Shown here one piece after another: positions 8,879 through 19,392 of a stretch of DNA of 64,000 bases. The notes beneath the pieces were generated by a model, which was not told where the DNA came from, made no database searches, and saw nothing but the letters and a program-made list of their open reading frames with translations. The position numbers were made by a program, and so were the translations under genes. The stretch comes from Paracoccus aestuariivivens. Lineage in GTDB: Bacteria; Pseudomonadota; Alphaproteobacteria; Rhodobacterales; Rhodobacteraceae. The DNA lies in the NCBI RefSeq assembly GCF_009711225.1, contig NZ_WMIE01000010.1:33439-97438 (forward strand). The letters run 5' to 3'. How positions within the stretch are numbered: the stretch's first letter is position 1; the number at the start of each line of letters is the position of its first letter.

Positions 8879-10915
8879 TTATAAATCCTTCACCAGTCGC
8901 AACGCGTCATAGATTGCCGCATGAGTGTTGCGGGCGGCTACTGCATCCCCGATGCGGTACAGGCTGAAACCGCCTTCGGGATTGGTCGCGACGGTCTGGA
9001 CTTGTCCCGAGACCAGCGCCTGATAATCCACCTCTCCCAAATTCGTAGATTGGGGTTTCAGGTCGAAATACAGATCATCCAAAGGCCGCGTTCCGTGGTT
9101 GACCACAACCTGATCGACAAGCCGTTCGTGCGTCGCGGTCCCGTAATCGCTGCCCAGCGTCGCGCAAAGGCGGTTGCCGTGTCGGGCAACGCCGGTTAGC
9201 CGCCATGTGACAGTGAAGGTCGCATCGCGGCTTTGCAACGACCGCATATACGGCACAAGGTTCATGGCCATGACCTCGGGGGCGAAGCTGCGATCGGGGG
9301 TGACGATCTCGACCCGCGACCCGCTGGCCGAGATCACGTCGGCGGCCTGCAGTCCCGCATGATCGCCGGCATCGTCGAAAACCAGCACGTCCTTGCCCGG
9401 CTTGACGTCGCCCGCAAGGATGTCCCAGGCCGAGCAGACCAGATCGTTGCCCGCATCCAGCACCTCGGTATGCGGCAGTCCACCCGTGGCAATGATGACA
9501 ATGTCGGGCTGAAGCGCCAGCACCGCGTCCGGCTCGGCATAGGTGTTGAAGCGGAAATCCACGCCGCGTTTCAGGCATTGCTCGTGCCGCCACTGGATGA
9601 TCGAGAGCATCTCGCGCCGTCGCTCCTGTCGGGCGGTCAGGCGGATCTGGCCTCCGGGTTGGTCGGCTGCCTCAAGGACCGTGACCTTATGCCCCCGTTC
9701 GGTGGCAACTCGGGCCGCTTCGATTCCAGCCGGACCGGCGCCGACGATGACCACCCGCTTGCGTGTCGATGCGGGTTGGATCTGCTGTGGCATCGACAGT
9801 TCGCGCCCCGTCGCGGGGTTGTGCAGGCACAGCGCCATGCCGCCTTGGTAGATCCGGTCGAGGCAGTAATTCGCGCCGACGCAGGGCCGGATATCTTCCT
9901 CGCGGCGTTCGATGATTTTGCGCAGCAGGTGCGGGTCTGCCATATGCGCGCGGGTCATGCCGACCATATCCAGCTTGCCGCTGGCAATGGCGTGCCTCGC
10001 CGTCGCGACATCGGGGATTTTGGCCGCGTGAAACGTCGGCATCCGCGTCAGGGCGCGGATCTCGCCCGCGAAATCAAGATGCGGCGCGTTGCGCATCCCT
10101 TGGATCGGGATCAGGTCGGTCAGACCCGGATCGGTGTCGATGTGTCCGCGCACGACATTGAGGAAGTCGACCATGCCGCAGTCACGCAACATCCGGCTGA
10201 CCTCGAATCCTTCGCTCTGTCCCATGCCGCCGGTCATGCATTCATCGCCCGTATAGCGCAGGCCGACGATGAAATCCGCGCCGCAACGCGCCCTGATCGC
10301 GCTGAGAACGTCGAAGGTGAAGCGCAAGCGGTTTTCAAGTGATCCGCCATAAGGAGCATCCAGATCGTTTGTGACCGGAGACCAGAATTGCTGTAGCAGG
10401 TGGCCGTACGCCTCAAGCTCGATCCCGTCCACACCTGCCGCCTGCATCCGTTCCGCCGCATCGGCAAAATCGGCGATGATGCGGGCGATATCCCAATCCT
10501 CGATGCGTTTCGGGAAAGCGCGGTGCGCCGCTTCGCGCTCGTGGCTTGGGGCGACGACCGGCAGCCAATCGGCCTTATCCCAGCGGGTCCGGCGGCCAAG
10601 ATGCGTCAGCTGGATCATCACCGCCGCGCCGTGGCCGTGGCATTCATCGACCAGTTGGCGCATCCAGCCGACAACTTCGTCCTTCCATGCAAGGATATTG
10701 TTGAATGCCGGAGGGCTGTCGCGCGCCACGCTCGCCGAACCTGCCGTCATCGTCAGTGCGACACCCGCCTTGGCCCGCTCGACATGATATGCCCGATACT
10801 GGTCCTTGGGCATGCCGTCTTCGGCATAGGCCGGCTCGTGGGCAGTGATCATGACGCGATTGCGCAACGTCAGATGCTTCAACTGGTAGGGTTGCAGAAG
10901 CGGGTCGCTGGACAT
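8879..10915 (-). CDS. NADH:flavin oxidoreductase, N-methylproline (stachydrine-type) demethylase-like
   Basis: The 678-residue protein joins an old-yellow-enzyme type FMN barrel (about 1-370) to an FAD/NAD(P) domain that opens with VVIVGAGPAGIEAARVA near residue 390. This is the architecture of trimethylamine dehydrogenase, 2,4-dienoyl-CoA reductase and the proline-betaine (N-methylproline) demethylases. At the cluster site it reads CVGANYCLD and then C 12 residues later, so one of the four usual Fe-S cysteines is Ala. An AGGAGG stands 6 bases before the ATG at 10915, settling the start. The divergent TetR and P5C-reductase-like genes fit proline or betaine breakdown. The demethylase substrate is inferred. 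Confidence 0.85.
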   Translation of the reverse strand: MSSDPLLQPYQLKHLTLRNRVMITAHEPAYAEDGMPKDQYRAYHVERAKAGVALTMTAGSASVARDSPPAFNNILAWKDEVVGWMRQLVDECHGHGAAVMIQLTHLGRRTRWDKADWLPVVAPSHEREAAHRAFPKRIEDWDIARIIADFADAAERMQAAGVDGIELEAYGHLLQQFWSPVTNDLDAPYGGSLENRLRFTFDVLSAIRARCGADFIVGLRYTGDECMTGGMGQSEGFEVSRMLRDCGMVDFLNVVRGHIDTDPGLTDLIPIQGMRNAPHLDFAGEIRALTRMPTFHAAKIPDVATARHAIASGKLDMVGMTRAHMADPHLLRKIIERREEDIRPCVGANYCLDRIYQGGMALCLHNPATGRELSMPQQIQPASTRKRVVIVGAGPAGIEAARVATERGHKVTVLEAADQPGGQIRLTARQERRREMLSIIQWRHEQCLKRGVDFRFNTYAEPDAVLALQPDIVIIATGGLPHTEVLDAGNDLVCSAWDILAGDVKPGKDVLVFDDAGDHAGLQAADVISASGSRVEIVTPDRSFAPEVMAMNLVPYMRSLQSRDATFTVTWRLTGVARHGNRLCATLGSDYGTATHERLVDQVVVNHGTRPLDDLYFDLKPQSTNLGEVDYQALVSGQVQTVATNPEGGFSLYRIGDAVAARNTHAAIYDALRLVKDL

Positions 10916-10950
10916 CTTTGCCTCCTGTGCTGATCCGACGATTCCGGAAA

Positions 10951-10987
10951 TGTTCATATGTGTCAAGTTTACATTCATAGGTGAACA
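10951..10987. promoter_or_regulatory. Candidate TetR operator region with TGTTCA...TGAACA arms
   Basis: TGTTCA at 10951-10956 and TGAACA at 10982-10987 are inverted. Between them TTCATATGTG and TTCATAGGTG-like copies also repeat directly. The site is in the 112-base divergent gap between the flavoprotein gene and the TetR gene, where an autoregulatory operator would be expected. Confidence 0.4.
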
Positions 10988-11027
10988 ATTTCTTGCCCTG
11001 CGGTGGTGACGACGCTAGGCTGGTGCA

Positions 11028-11654
11028 ATGAAAACGAGCGATGAGCAGGATAGCGGTTGGCGCGGATCGCCCGAATTGTGGCTGGATGCGGCATATGAAA
11101 TGCTGGTCGAAGGGGGGATAGATGCCGTCAAGATCCAGCCGCTGGCGAGCAGGCTTCGCCTGTCACGGACTTCCTTTTACTGGTTCTTCAAGGATCGCGA
11201 TGCCCTGCTCGACGTGCTGGCGCGGATGTGGGTCCAGCGGACGACCGCGCCTCTGGTCGCCGCAACCCAAGCCTATGCCGCAACCCGATCCGAGGCGATG
11301 CTGAATGTACTTGCCTGCTTCCTGAGCGACGCGTTTGACTCGCGGCTGGAATTCGCGGTGCGCGGTTGGTCCCTGCGCGATGCAGCGATGCGAGAGCGGT
11401 TGCAGGTGGCCGATGCCGAGCGGCTAATGGCGCTGGCACAATTGCTGGTACACTGGGGCCATGATCCGGACGAGGCCGATGTGCGGGCGCGGACGATCTA
11501 TCTGGTGCAGATCGGTTATATCTCGATGCAGACTCGGGAAAGTCTACAAACGCGGCTTGAGCGGATACCGAATTACGTCGAAATCTATACCGGAACGCGC
11601 CCGACCGAGGCCGAACTGGCCCGGTTTCGCGCAGGATTGGAGGGGTTGGCATGA
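11028..11654 (+). CDS. TetR family transcriptional regulator
   Basis: The protein is 208 residues. The N-terminal helix-turn-helix covers about residues 15-65, including GIDAVKIQPLASRLRLSRTSFYWFFKDRDALL, the classic TetR pattern in which the recognition helix ends in SFYxxFKDRxALL. The rest is an all-helical ligand domain. It is divergent from the demethylase-like flavoprotein and overlaps the next gene by ATGA, so it most likely represses both in the absence of a proline-betaine-like substrate. The ligand is not known. Confidence 0.85.
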   Translation: MKTSDEQDSGWRGSPELWLDAAYEMLVEGGIDAVKIQPLASRLRLSRTSFYWFFKDRDALLDVLARMWVQRTTAPLVAATQAYAATRSEAMLNVLACFLSDAFDSRLEFAVRGWSLRDAAMRERLQVADAERLMALAQLLVHWGHDPDEADVRARTIYLVQIGYISMQTRESLQTRLERIPNYVEIYTGTRPTEAELARFRAGLEGLA

Positions 11655-12418
11655 AGATCGGAATTATCGGCGGGACCGGCTGGATAGGATCGGCGCTTGG
11701 TTGCGCGCTGATCGAGACCGAAATTTTGTCCGCCTCAGATTTGACGATCCTGAACCGCAGCGGTCCGCGTCCGGATTATTTTGGCCATGACGTCTACTGG
11801 GCAAAAGATTGTGGCGATCTGGTTGACAGATCCGAAATTGTCATCGTTTCGGTCAGGCCGCAGGACTGGGCCGATTTGGGGCTTGATCCAAAGGATCGCT
11901 TGGTCATCTCGGTCATGGCCGGAGTTCCGATTTCCGCAATCACACCAAGGACGATACGCGCGATCCCGAATGCCGCTGCCGAAATCCGCAAGTCCTACTC
12001 TCCATGGGTCGCAGGGCCGGATGTGACCCGTCAGGATCGGCAAACGGTCGGTCGGATCCTTGGGGCCATCGGGAATGCTGACGAATTGACCGACGAGGCC
12101 CAGCTTGACCTGATGACTGCACTTCCCGGTGCCGGTCCGGCCTATCCCGCATTGTTGGCGGTCGCGATGATCCGTTTTCTCGAGGACCGTGATGTGCCGA
12201 AACCGGTTGCCGAACGCGCGACCCAGGCGGTGATCTGCGAGGCCGCGCAACTACTGTCGGGACGGATGCCGGAGGTCGGCGATATCGTTCAGGCCTATTT
12301 GGACTATAATGGCACAACCGCCGCAGGTTTGCGGGAAGCCGAGCGCGCGGGCTTCTCGCGCGCCATCACGGCGGGGCTGAAGGCGGCGACCGAACGGGCC
12401 CGCAGTATCGGCACTTGA
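11651..12418 (+). CDS. Pyrroline-5-carboxylate reductase family protein
   Basis: The 255-residue protein starts with a Rossmann motif, IGIIGGTGWIGSALG. It carries degenerate P5C-reductase landmarks: RAIPNAAAEI (usual RxMPNTP), ALPGAGPAY (usual SGSGPAY) and NGTTAAGLREAE near residue 218 (usual PGGTTIAGL). The family reduces pyrroline-5-carboxylate to proline with NAD(P)H. The motif changes suggest a related cyclic imine, or reverse use in proline breakdown. It is translationally coupled to the TetR gene (ATGA overlap), pointing to the same N-methylproline or betaine pathway. Confidence 0.82.
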   Translation: MKIGIIGGTGWIGSALGCALIETEILSASDLTILNRSGPRPDYFGHDVYWAKDCGDLVDRSEIVIVSVRPQDWADLGLDPKDRLVISVMAGVPISAITPRTIRAIPNAAAEIRKSYSPWVAGPDVTRQDRQTVGRILGAIGNADELTDEAQLDLMTALPGAGPAYPALLAVAMIRFLEDRDVPKPVAERATQAVICEAAQLLSGRMPEVGDIVQAYLDYNGTTAAGLREAERAGFSRAITAGLKAATERARSIGT

Positions 12419-12441
12419 AACAGGCGCGCTTTGCGGGTGCC

Positions 12442-13365
12442 TCACCCCGGATAGGTTGGGAACAGTTTCAGCGCGATGGCGCGTTCGGTGATGGTCTTGA
12501 TAAAGGACTGCACTTTCGGATTGGTGCGCCGCTCGGGTAGGACATAGATCCCCATCACTGCCTTGCGGTCGTCGGCGCTCGGACGGATCTCGATCTGGTG
12601 CAACCCCTGACCGGCGAAATAGTCACGCAAAACGGTGCTGTGGATCAGGACCGCGTCAGTCGCCGTGACGAATTCGAGACATGCTTCCAGTGAGTTCGAC
12701 GTGAACGCATGTCCCAAACGGCTGGCATCGTAACCCTGTCCGCCCGAGACCAGCCGCTTCTGCCGGACATCGACCGGATAGGCCATCGAGGTCGGATAGG
12801 CCCGCACCTCGTCCAGATCGCGGATTTCGCCCAACAATGGATGGCCCGGACGGACGAAGTAGCCGTCGGTGGCCGTGCCAAGCGGAATGAAATCGACCTC
12901 TAGCCCTTCCTTGAGGCGGTCAATCCGGTGGCCGATGAACAGCGATGTGTCTCCGGCCAGAAGCTGGTCCATACAACGCATCATGTTGCCTATGCTGACA
13001 TTGATCGGCGCGGCGGGATGGGCCCTGAAGTGCTCGATCACGTAATCCTTAAGCAGCAGAATCCATGTCGAATAGCCGGTGCCGACGCTGATGCCCTCGT
13101 CCAGTTCCGCCTTTTGGCGGGCAATGGTCGCCAATGCGTTCGAATGCAGGCGTTCGATAAATACGGCGCTGCTGTAAAGCGTCTCGCCATAGGGGGTCAG
13201 TTGCACCCCGCGCGACGAGCGATGGAACAAATCAACCCCAAGGGATTGCTCGAGCCGTTTCAGATTGTAGCTGAGCGCGGGTTGCGAGACATGCAGGACT
13301 TCTGCCGCCGCCATCAAGGAGCCTGCCTCGGCCACGGCCACGAATTGCTCAAGTGCCTTGTCCAT
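12442..13365 (-). CDS. LysR family transcriptional regulator
   Basis: The protein is 307 residues. The N-terminal helix-turn-helix (about 1-60) includes AGSLMAAAEVLHVSQPALSYNLKRLEQSLGVDLFHRSSRG, and a periplasmic-binding-like effector domain follows. The start at 13365 (MDKALEQF) was chosen because AGGA lies 8 bases upstream and LysR homology begins immediately. The gene is divergent from the sugar ABC transporter operon and probably controls it. It ends 23 bases from the convergent P5C-reductase-like gene. Confidence 0.87.
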   Translation of the reverse strand: MDKALEQFVAVAEAGSLMAAAEVLHVSQPALSYNLKRLEQSLGVDLFHRSSRGVQLTPYGETLYSSAVFIERLHSNALATIARQKAELDEGISVGTGYSTWILLLKDYVIEHFRAHPAAPINVSIGNMMRCMDQLLAGDTSLFIGHRIDRLKEGLEVDFIPLGTATDGYFVRPGHPLLGEIRDLDEVRAYPTSMAYPVDVRQKRLVSGGQGYDASRLGHAFTSNSLEACLEFVTATDAVLIHSTVLRDYFAGQGLHQIEIRPSADDRKAVMGIYVLPERRTNPKVQSFIKTITERAIALKLFPTYPG

Positions 13366-13400
13366 CGCAACGATCCTTTCCATAAGTAAATTCGATAGAA

Positions 13401-13424
13401 TGGGCAAAATATTGTAGTTGTCCA
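13401..13424. promoter_or_regulatory. Candidate LysR binding site upstream of the sugar ABC operon
   Basis: TGGGCAA and TTGTCCA form an inverted repeat (6 of 7 bases) separated by 10 bases, in the divergent gap between lysR and the binding-protein gene. Size and symmetry suit a LysR recognition site. Confidence 0.4.
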
Positions 13425-13575
13425 TATGCATCTTGCTGGCTAATCATTCCGAAACGTGAATGGCGGATGGCCATCAGCGCTGCTGGCGTGGGGGCGCCGG
13501 TAAACGGAGGATGCAGATACGTCTTGCCCGTCAATGTTCACGAGGCATCCCGCGTATCGTTTTGGGAGGACGAAC

Positions 13576-14865
13576 ATGAACACGACCCTGATTGGTCGGC
13601 GCCGTTTCCTTGGCGCCGGGTTGGCTGCGGCCAGCCTGCCGCTTATCGCAGGCCCAGCATTTGCCCAAGCGACCAATAACATCCGGATGATCTGGTGGGG
13701 TGGCGATGAGCGCGCCCGCCGTACCAATGCGGCGATCGACCTGTTCAAGGCGGCAAATTCCGGCATCGCGATCGACGCCGAATTCATGGGCTGGGATGAT
13801 TATTGGGCGCGACTGGCAACGCAGGTTGCCGGAGGCAATGCCCCCGATTTCATCCAGATGGATTACCGCTATATGTTCGAATACGCCCGTCGCGGCGCGA
13901 TCCGGCCCTTGGACGAGTTCCTTGGCAAGGAATTGAACATCGCCGATTTCGGGCAGGTCAATCTGGACAGCTGTTCGGTGGATGGCAAGCTTTACGGCGG
14001 CAACGTCGGGGTCAACGCGTTCTCGGTCGTCTTTGACGGCATGGCATGGGAAGAAGCGGGGGTCGAGCCACCGGCATTCGGTACGACATGGGACGAGTTC
14101 ACCGCAAAATGCGATGCATTCACTGCGGCGAACAAACGTCCCCGTGTCAACGCGACCGCGGATGGAAGCTGTCAGGAAGGCCTGTTCGAGGTCTGGCTGC
14201 GCACGCAAGGCAAGGCGCTTTACAATCCCGATGGAACGCTGGGTTATGACGCTGCGGATGCCGGACGCTGGTTTGCCTATTGGACCGAAATGCGCAAATC
14301 GAAAGCTTGCGTCTCGGCGGATGTGCAGGCGCTGTACAAGAACTCGCCCGAGACGTCGCCGATCGTCGGCGGGCGTTCGGCAACCGACTTCGCCCATTCC
14401 AACCAGTTCGAATCCTATCAGAAACTGATCGCCGCCGATCTGTCCGTGGTTGGTGCGCCGGTGTTGGAAGGTGGCAAGCCCGGCCAGTACCTGAAGCCGT
14501 CGCAGATGTTCTCGATCTCGTCGAGTTCGAAAAATCCCGCCCAGACCGCGCAGCTGATCAACTTCCTGATCCGCGAACCGGCTGGTGCGAAGCTGCTGGG
14601 TCTGGATCGCGGCGTTCCGGCATCTGCCGAGATCCGCGAGGCGTTGATGCCCGATCTGACCGATACCAGCCGCAAGGTGGTCGAGCTGATCTCGAACCTG
14701 ACCCCCCATATCGGGCCGCTGCCGCCGTCGCCGCCCAAAGGCGCGGGCGAGATCAACGCGGTCCAGATCCGTATCAGTCAAGAAGTCGGCTTCGAGGCCG
14801 TCTCGCCCGAGCAGGGCGGCGCCAATATGGTGGATGAGGCCAACGCTATCCTGAAGCGGGGTTAA
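13576..14865 (+). CDS. ABC transporter sugar-binding protein (family 1)
   Basis: The protein is 429 residues and begins with a Tat-type signal, RRRFLGAGLAAASLPLIAG, cleaved near AFA-QA around residue 32. The mature part is a family-1 sugar-binding protein: IRMIWWGGDERARRTNAAID, then GNAPDFIQMDYRYMFEYA. GGGAGG stands 8 bases before the ATG at 13576. It is first in a four-gene importer (binding protein, two permeases, ATPase) followed by a Gfo/Idh/MocA oxidoreductase. The oxidoreductase suggests a sugar, sugar acid or inositol-like substrate. Confidence 0.92.
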   Translation: MNTTLIGRRRFLGAGLAAASLPLIAGPAFAQATNNIRMIWWGGDERARRTNAAIDLFKAANSGIAIDAEFMGWDDYWARLATQVAGGNAPDFIQMDYRYMFEYARRGAIRPLDEFLGKELNIADFGQVNLDSCSVDGKLYGGNVGVNAFSVVFDGMAWEEAGVEPPAFGTTWDEFTAKCDAFTAANKRPRVNATADGSCQEGLFEVWLRTQGKALYNPDGTLGYDAADAGRWFAYWTEMRKSKACVSADVQALYKNSPETSPIVGGRSATDFAHSNQFESYQKLIAADLSVVGAPVLEGGKPGQYLKPSQMFSISSSSKNPAQTAQLINFLIREPAGAKLLGLDRGVPASAEIREALMPDLTDTSRKVVELISNLTPHIGPLPPSPPKGAGEINAVQIRISQEVGFEAVSPEQGGANMVDEANAILKRG

Positions 14866-14868
14866 GGG

Positions 14869-15816
14869 ATGGCGGCCTACGACACCATGTCCAAACCAGA
14901 CACCCGCAAGCAGGGTGCGGCTGGCGGCTGGCTGGCGGGGGCGATCCGGCGCAACGGGGCGGGCTATCTGTTCCTTGCGCCTTGGCTCATCGGCTTTTTC
15001 TGCCTGACGCTGGGTCCGGCTCTGGCCTCGCTTTACCTGTCCTTCACCAATTTCGATCTGCTGTCCGCGCCCGAGTTCATCGGGGCGCAGAACTATGTCC
15101 GCATGGTCACGGCGGACCCGAGGTTCATTGCCTCGATCCGCGTGACGCTGGTTTATGTGGCGTTGTCGGTGCCCTTGAAGCTGGCCTTCGCGCTGGCGGT
15201 GGCAATGGTGCTGAATCGCGGGATGCGCGGATTGCCGTTCTATCGCGCGATCTTCTACCTGCCCTCGCTTCTGGGTACGTCGGTCGCCATTGCGGTTCTT
15301 TGGCGGCAGCTTTTCGCGGCGGATGGTCTGGTCAACAGTCTGCTCGCCCAGATCGGCATCGAGGGGCCAAGCTGGATCTCGAATCCGAACTACTCGCTTT
15401 ACACGCTGGTGGTGCTGTCGGTCTGGCAGTTCGGCTCGCCCATGATCATCTTTCTGGCGGGGCTGCGGCAGATCCCGACCGACATGTACGAGGCCGCCAG
15501 TCTGGACGGCGCATCGCCGACGCGGCAATTCCTGCGCATCACCCTGCCACTGCTGTCTCCGGTGATCTTCTTCAACTTCGTGATCCAGACCATCGAGGCG
15601 TTCAAGGCCTTCACCCCCGCATTTGTTATCTCGGGCGGGTCCGGCGGGCCGATCAACTCGACGTTGTTCTACACGCTCTATCTGTATCAAGAGGCATTCA
15701 GCTACTTCCGCATGGGTTACGCCTCGGCGCTGGCATGGGTGCTGGTTGTGATCATCGCGATCTTTACCGCCTTCTCTTTCCTGACGACGAAATACTGGGT
15801 GCATTACGATGACTGA
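14869..15816 (+). CDS. Sugar ABC transporter permease (UgpA/MalF type)
   Basis: The protein is 315 residues with six membrane helices. The permease EAA loop near residues 204-223 reads MYEAASLDGASPTRQFLRIT, the site that contacts the ATPase. The start lies 3 bases after the binding-protein stop, and the end overlaps the second permease by 8 bases. It forms the inner-membrane channel with the next gene product. Confidence 0.92.
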   Translation: MAAYDTMSKPDTRKQGAAGGWLAGAIRRNGAGYLFLAPWLIGFFCLTLGPALASLYLSFTNFDLLSAPEFIGAQNYVRMVTADPRFIASIRVTLVYVALSVPLKLAFALAVAMVLNRGMRGLPFYRAIFYLPSLLGTSVAIAVLWRQLFAADGLVNSLLAQIGIEGPSWISNPNYSLYTLVVLSVWQFGSPMIIFLAGLRQIPTDMYEAASLDGASPTRQFLRITLPLLSPVIFFNFVIQTIEAFKAFTPAFVISGGSGGPINSTLFYTLYLYQEAFSYFRMGYASALAWVLVVIIAIFTAFSFLTTKYWVHYDD

Positions 15817-16684
15817 CACCGTGCACGATATGCCGGGTCGGCGCTCGGCCTATCCCCGGCTGACCGGAGGATTGCGCCATGCCGTCCTGATCGCGATCTC
15901 GTTCGTGATGGTCTATCCGATCCTGTGGATGGTTTCGGGCTCTTTGCGCCCCGCGTCGGAGTTGTTTGGGGGCGATGCGGGCCTGATCCCTTCGCAGGTG
16001 ACGGTGCAGGCCTATCGCGACGGCTGGTTCGGCTTGCAGGTCAATTTCGGGCGCTTCTTCGTCAACTCGTTGATCATCTCGGTGCTGGCGACGGTCGGCA
16101 ATGTCATCGCGGCGTCTCTGGTCGCCTTTGCCTTTGCGCGGCTGCGTTTCTATGGCCAGAAGTTCTGGTTCGCGCTGATGCTGGGCACGCTGATGCTGCC
16201 CTATCACGTCACGCTGATCCCGCAATATGTGCTGTTTCGCGAGTTGGGCTGGGTGAACACCTGGTGGCCGCTGATCCTGCCGAAATATTTCGCCGTGGAT
16301 GCGTTCTTCATCTTCCTGATGGTGCAGTTCTTCCGCGCGATCCCGCGCGAGCTTGACGAGGCTGCCCGTATGGACGGCTGTAGCGCGTGGCGGATCTATC
16401 GCAAGATCATCCTGCCGCTCTCGATGCCGGTGCTGGCCACCGCTGCGATCTTCTCGTTCATCTGGACATGGGAGGATTTCTTCGGCCCGCTGATCTATAT
16501 CAGCGAGATGAGCCAATACACCGTCCAACTGGGTCTGCGCTCGTTCATCGACTCAAGCGGAACGTCCAGCTGGAACGCTCTTTTCGCGATGTCCGTGCTG
16601 TCACTGGTCCCGATCTTCCTGATCTTCCTTTTCTTCCAACGGCTGCTCATCGAGGGCATCGCCACCACCGGCATGAAACGCTGA
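15809..16684 (+). CDS. Sugar ABC transporter permease (UgpE/MalG type)
   Basis: The protein is 291 residues with six membrane helices. The EAA loop DEAARMDGCSAWRIYRKIIL lies near residues 184-203. It pairs with the preceding permease, with which it overlaps by 8 bases. The C-terminus ends LIEGIATTGMKR, close to the common GLTAGAVKG-type end of MalG-like permeases. Confidence 0.92.
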   Translation: MTDTVHDMPGRRSAYPRLTGGLRHAVLIAISFVMVYPILWMVSGSLRPASELFGGDAGLIPSQVTVQAYRDGWFGLQVNFGRFFVNSLIISVLATVGNVIAASLVAFAFARLRFYGQKFWFALMLGTLMLPYHVTLIPQYVLFRELGWVNTWWPLILPKYFAVDAFFIFLMVQFFRAIPRELDEAARMDGCSAWRIYRKIILPLSMPVLATAAIFSFIWTWEDFFGPLIYISEMSQYTVQLGLRSFIDSSGTSSWNALFAMSVLSLVPIFLIFLFFQRLLIEGIATTGMKR

Positions 16685-16759
16685 TGCTCTTTGGCCGGTC
16701 CGGACCCTCCCCGTCGTTTCGGGGCATGATCCGGACGGCCCAGAAAACCGGAAATGCGA

Positions 16760-17836
<1,077 letters not shown>

Positions 17837-17954
17837 TTTCGCGCGCTCCGATCCACTGCACCAACCGAAATCCCCGAAACCGGCAAGGTCTCGGCCAGAC
17901 CAGCATGTCCCGTCGAAAATCAATGTCGCGCGGGCAAGATAACAGGAGAATGAG

Positions 17955-19235
17955 ATGCGCAAGAAATACGCGCTTGTCGGGACCGGCTCCCGCGCCCGGA
18001 TGTTCTACGAGGCCATCGCCAAGAATTACCGTGACAACGCCGAACTGGTGGCCCTGTGCGATACCAACCAGACGCGGATGGACTATACGAACAAGGTGCT
18101 GGAAGACGAATTCCACCTGTCCCGCCTGCCCACCTACAAGGCCGAGGATTTCGGCAAGATGCTGGACGACACCGGCGCCGAGGTCGTGATCGTGACCTCG
18201 ATCGACCGCACCCATCACCTGTATATCATTGCTGCGCTTGAAGCGGGACGCGACGTCATCACCGAAAAGCCGATGACCACGGATACGGTGAAATGCCAGC
18301 AGATCATTGACGCTGTGAAGCGAACGGGGCGCTCGGTCCGGGTGACTTTCAACTACCGCTATGCGCCGCATAATTCGGCGGTTCGCGAGTTGATTTCCTC
18401 GGGCGCGATTGGCGAAGTTTTCTCGGTCCATTTCGAATGGCTGCTGGATACCAAGCACGGGGCGGATTATTTTCGGCGCTGGCATCGCGATAAGCGCAAC
18501 AGCGGTGGCTTGATGGTCCATAAATCGACCCATCATTTCGATCTGGTGAACTTCTGGCTGGAAAGCCAACCCGAAACCGTCTTCGGCATGGGCGACCTGC
18601 GCTTCTACGGTCGCGCCAACGCCGAGGAGCGCGGCTTGTTCACGCCCTACACCCGCACCACGGGTGTTGCCGCGGCCAAAGACGATCCTTTCGCGATAGA
18701 TCTGACCGCAAGCCCCGTGCAGAAAGCCCTTTATTGGGATGCCGAGCACGAGGATGGCTATCAGCGCGACCAGAACGTCTTCGGCGACGGTATCAGCATC
18801 GAAGACACGATGCAGGTCATGGTGCGCTACAAGAACCGCTCGGTCATGACCTATTCGCTGAATTCCTATGCCCCGTGGGAAGGCTTCAATGTCAGCTTCA
18901 ACGGCTCGGGCGGGCGGATCGAACTGATGGTGCGCGAGACCTCTTATATCAATGGCGGGGGTGCCAAGGAACAAGAGGGCGCGGCCGAAGGCATCCAGCT
19001 TTATCACTTCCCGCTACATGGCACGCCGCGCGTCGTTCCGGTAGTAATGGGCGAGGGCGGACATGGCGGCGGTGACAACCGCATGTTGGCCGACATCTTC
19101 GGAAACTCGAATTCGGGCGGAGCCTATGCGGCGGGATATCGCGACGGCGCGATGTCGATCCTGACCGGCATCGCCGCGAACCGCTCGTTCCAGACCGGAT
19201 TGCCGGTTCAGGTCTCGGATCTGGTTGATTTGTAA
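17955..19235 (+). CDS. Gfo/Idh/MocA family oxidoreductase
   Basis: The protein is 426 residues. The Rossmann domain starts KYALVGTGSRARMFYEAI, and the family EKP motif is present as VITEKPMTT near residue 110. A long C-terminal substrate domain follows (about 135-420), with HRDKRNSGGLMVHKSTHHFDLVNFWL supplying the usual substrate-site Lys and His residues. Such enzymes oxidise or isomerise sugars, sugar acids or inositols with NAD(P). It follows the ABC importer on the same strand with an AGGAGA-type site and likely acts on the imported substrate. Confidence 0.88.
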   Translation: MRKKYALVGTGSRARMFYEAIAKNYRDNAELVALCDTNQTRMDYTNKVLEDEFHLSRLPTYKAEDFGKMLDDTGAEVVIVTSIDRTHHLYIIAALEAGRDVITEKPMTTDTVKCQQIIDAVKRTGRSVRVTFNYRYAPHNSAVRELISSGAIGEVFSVHFEWLLDTKHGADYFRRWHRDKRNSGGLMVHKSTHHFDLVNFWLESQPETVFGMGDLRFYGRANAEERGLFTPYTRTTGVAAAKDDPFAIDLTASPVQKALYWDAEHEDGYQRDQNVFGDGISIEDTMQVMVRYKNRSVMTYSLNSYAPWEGFNVSFNGSGGRIELMVRETSYINGGGAKEQEGAAEGIQLYHFPLHGTPRVVPVVMGEGGHGGGDNRMLADIFGNSNSGGAYAAGYRDGAMSILTGIAANRSFQTGLPVQVSDLVDL

Positions 19236-19247
19236 GGCCGGATAGTG

Positions 19248-19276
19248 GCGACGCCGTTCCTGGGGAGTGGCGTCGC
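19248..19276 (+). terminator. Candidate terminator after the sugar operon
   Basis: GCGACGCC and GGCGTCGC form a perfect 8-base stem with a 13-base loop, 13 bases after the oxidoreductase stop. Only two T bases follow, so it is a weak intrinsic terminator at best. Confidence 0.45.
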
Positions 19277-19392
19277 TTGCGCGAAGGTTCGCTATTGACC
19301 CCGCACTGCTTGCTGCAATCAGTTTCGGCGATGGGCTAGAGACGGGCGTAAATCTATACTAGGTCCAGCGCTTCGGCAGCAAGTGAAGCACC

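Noticed and set aside
13531..15819. A 762-codon open frame antisense to the sugar binding-protein and permease genes
   Set aside because: It is a mirror of high-GC coding DNA; its residues are rich in Arg, Gln, His and Asp without any domain, while the opposite strand has three clear transporter genes.
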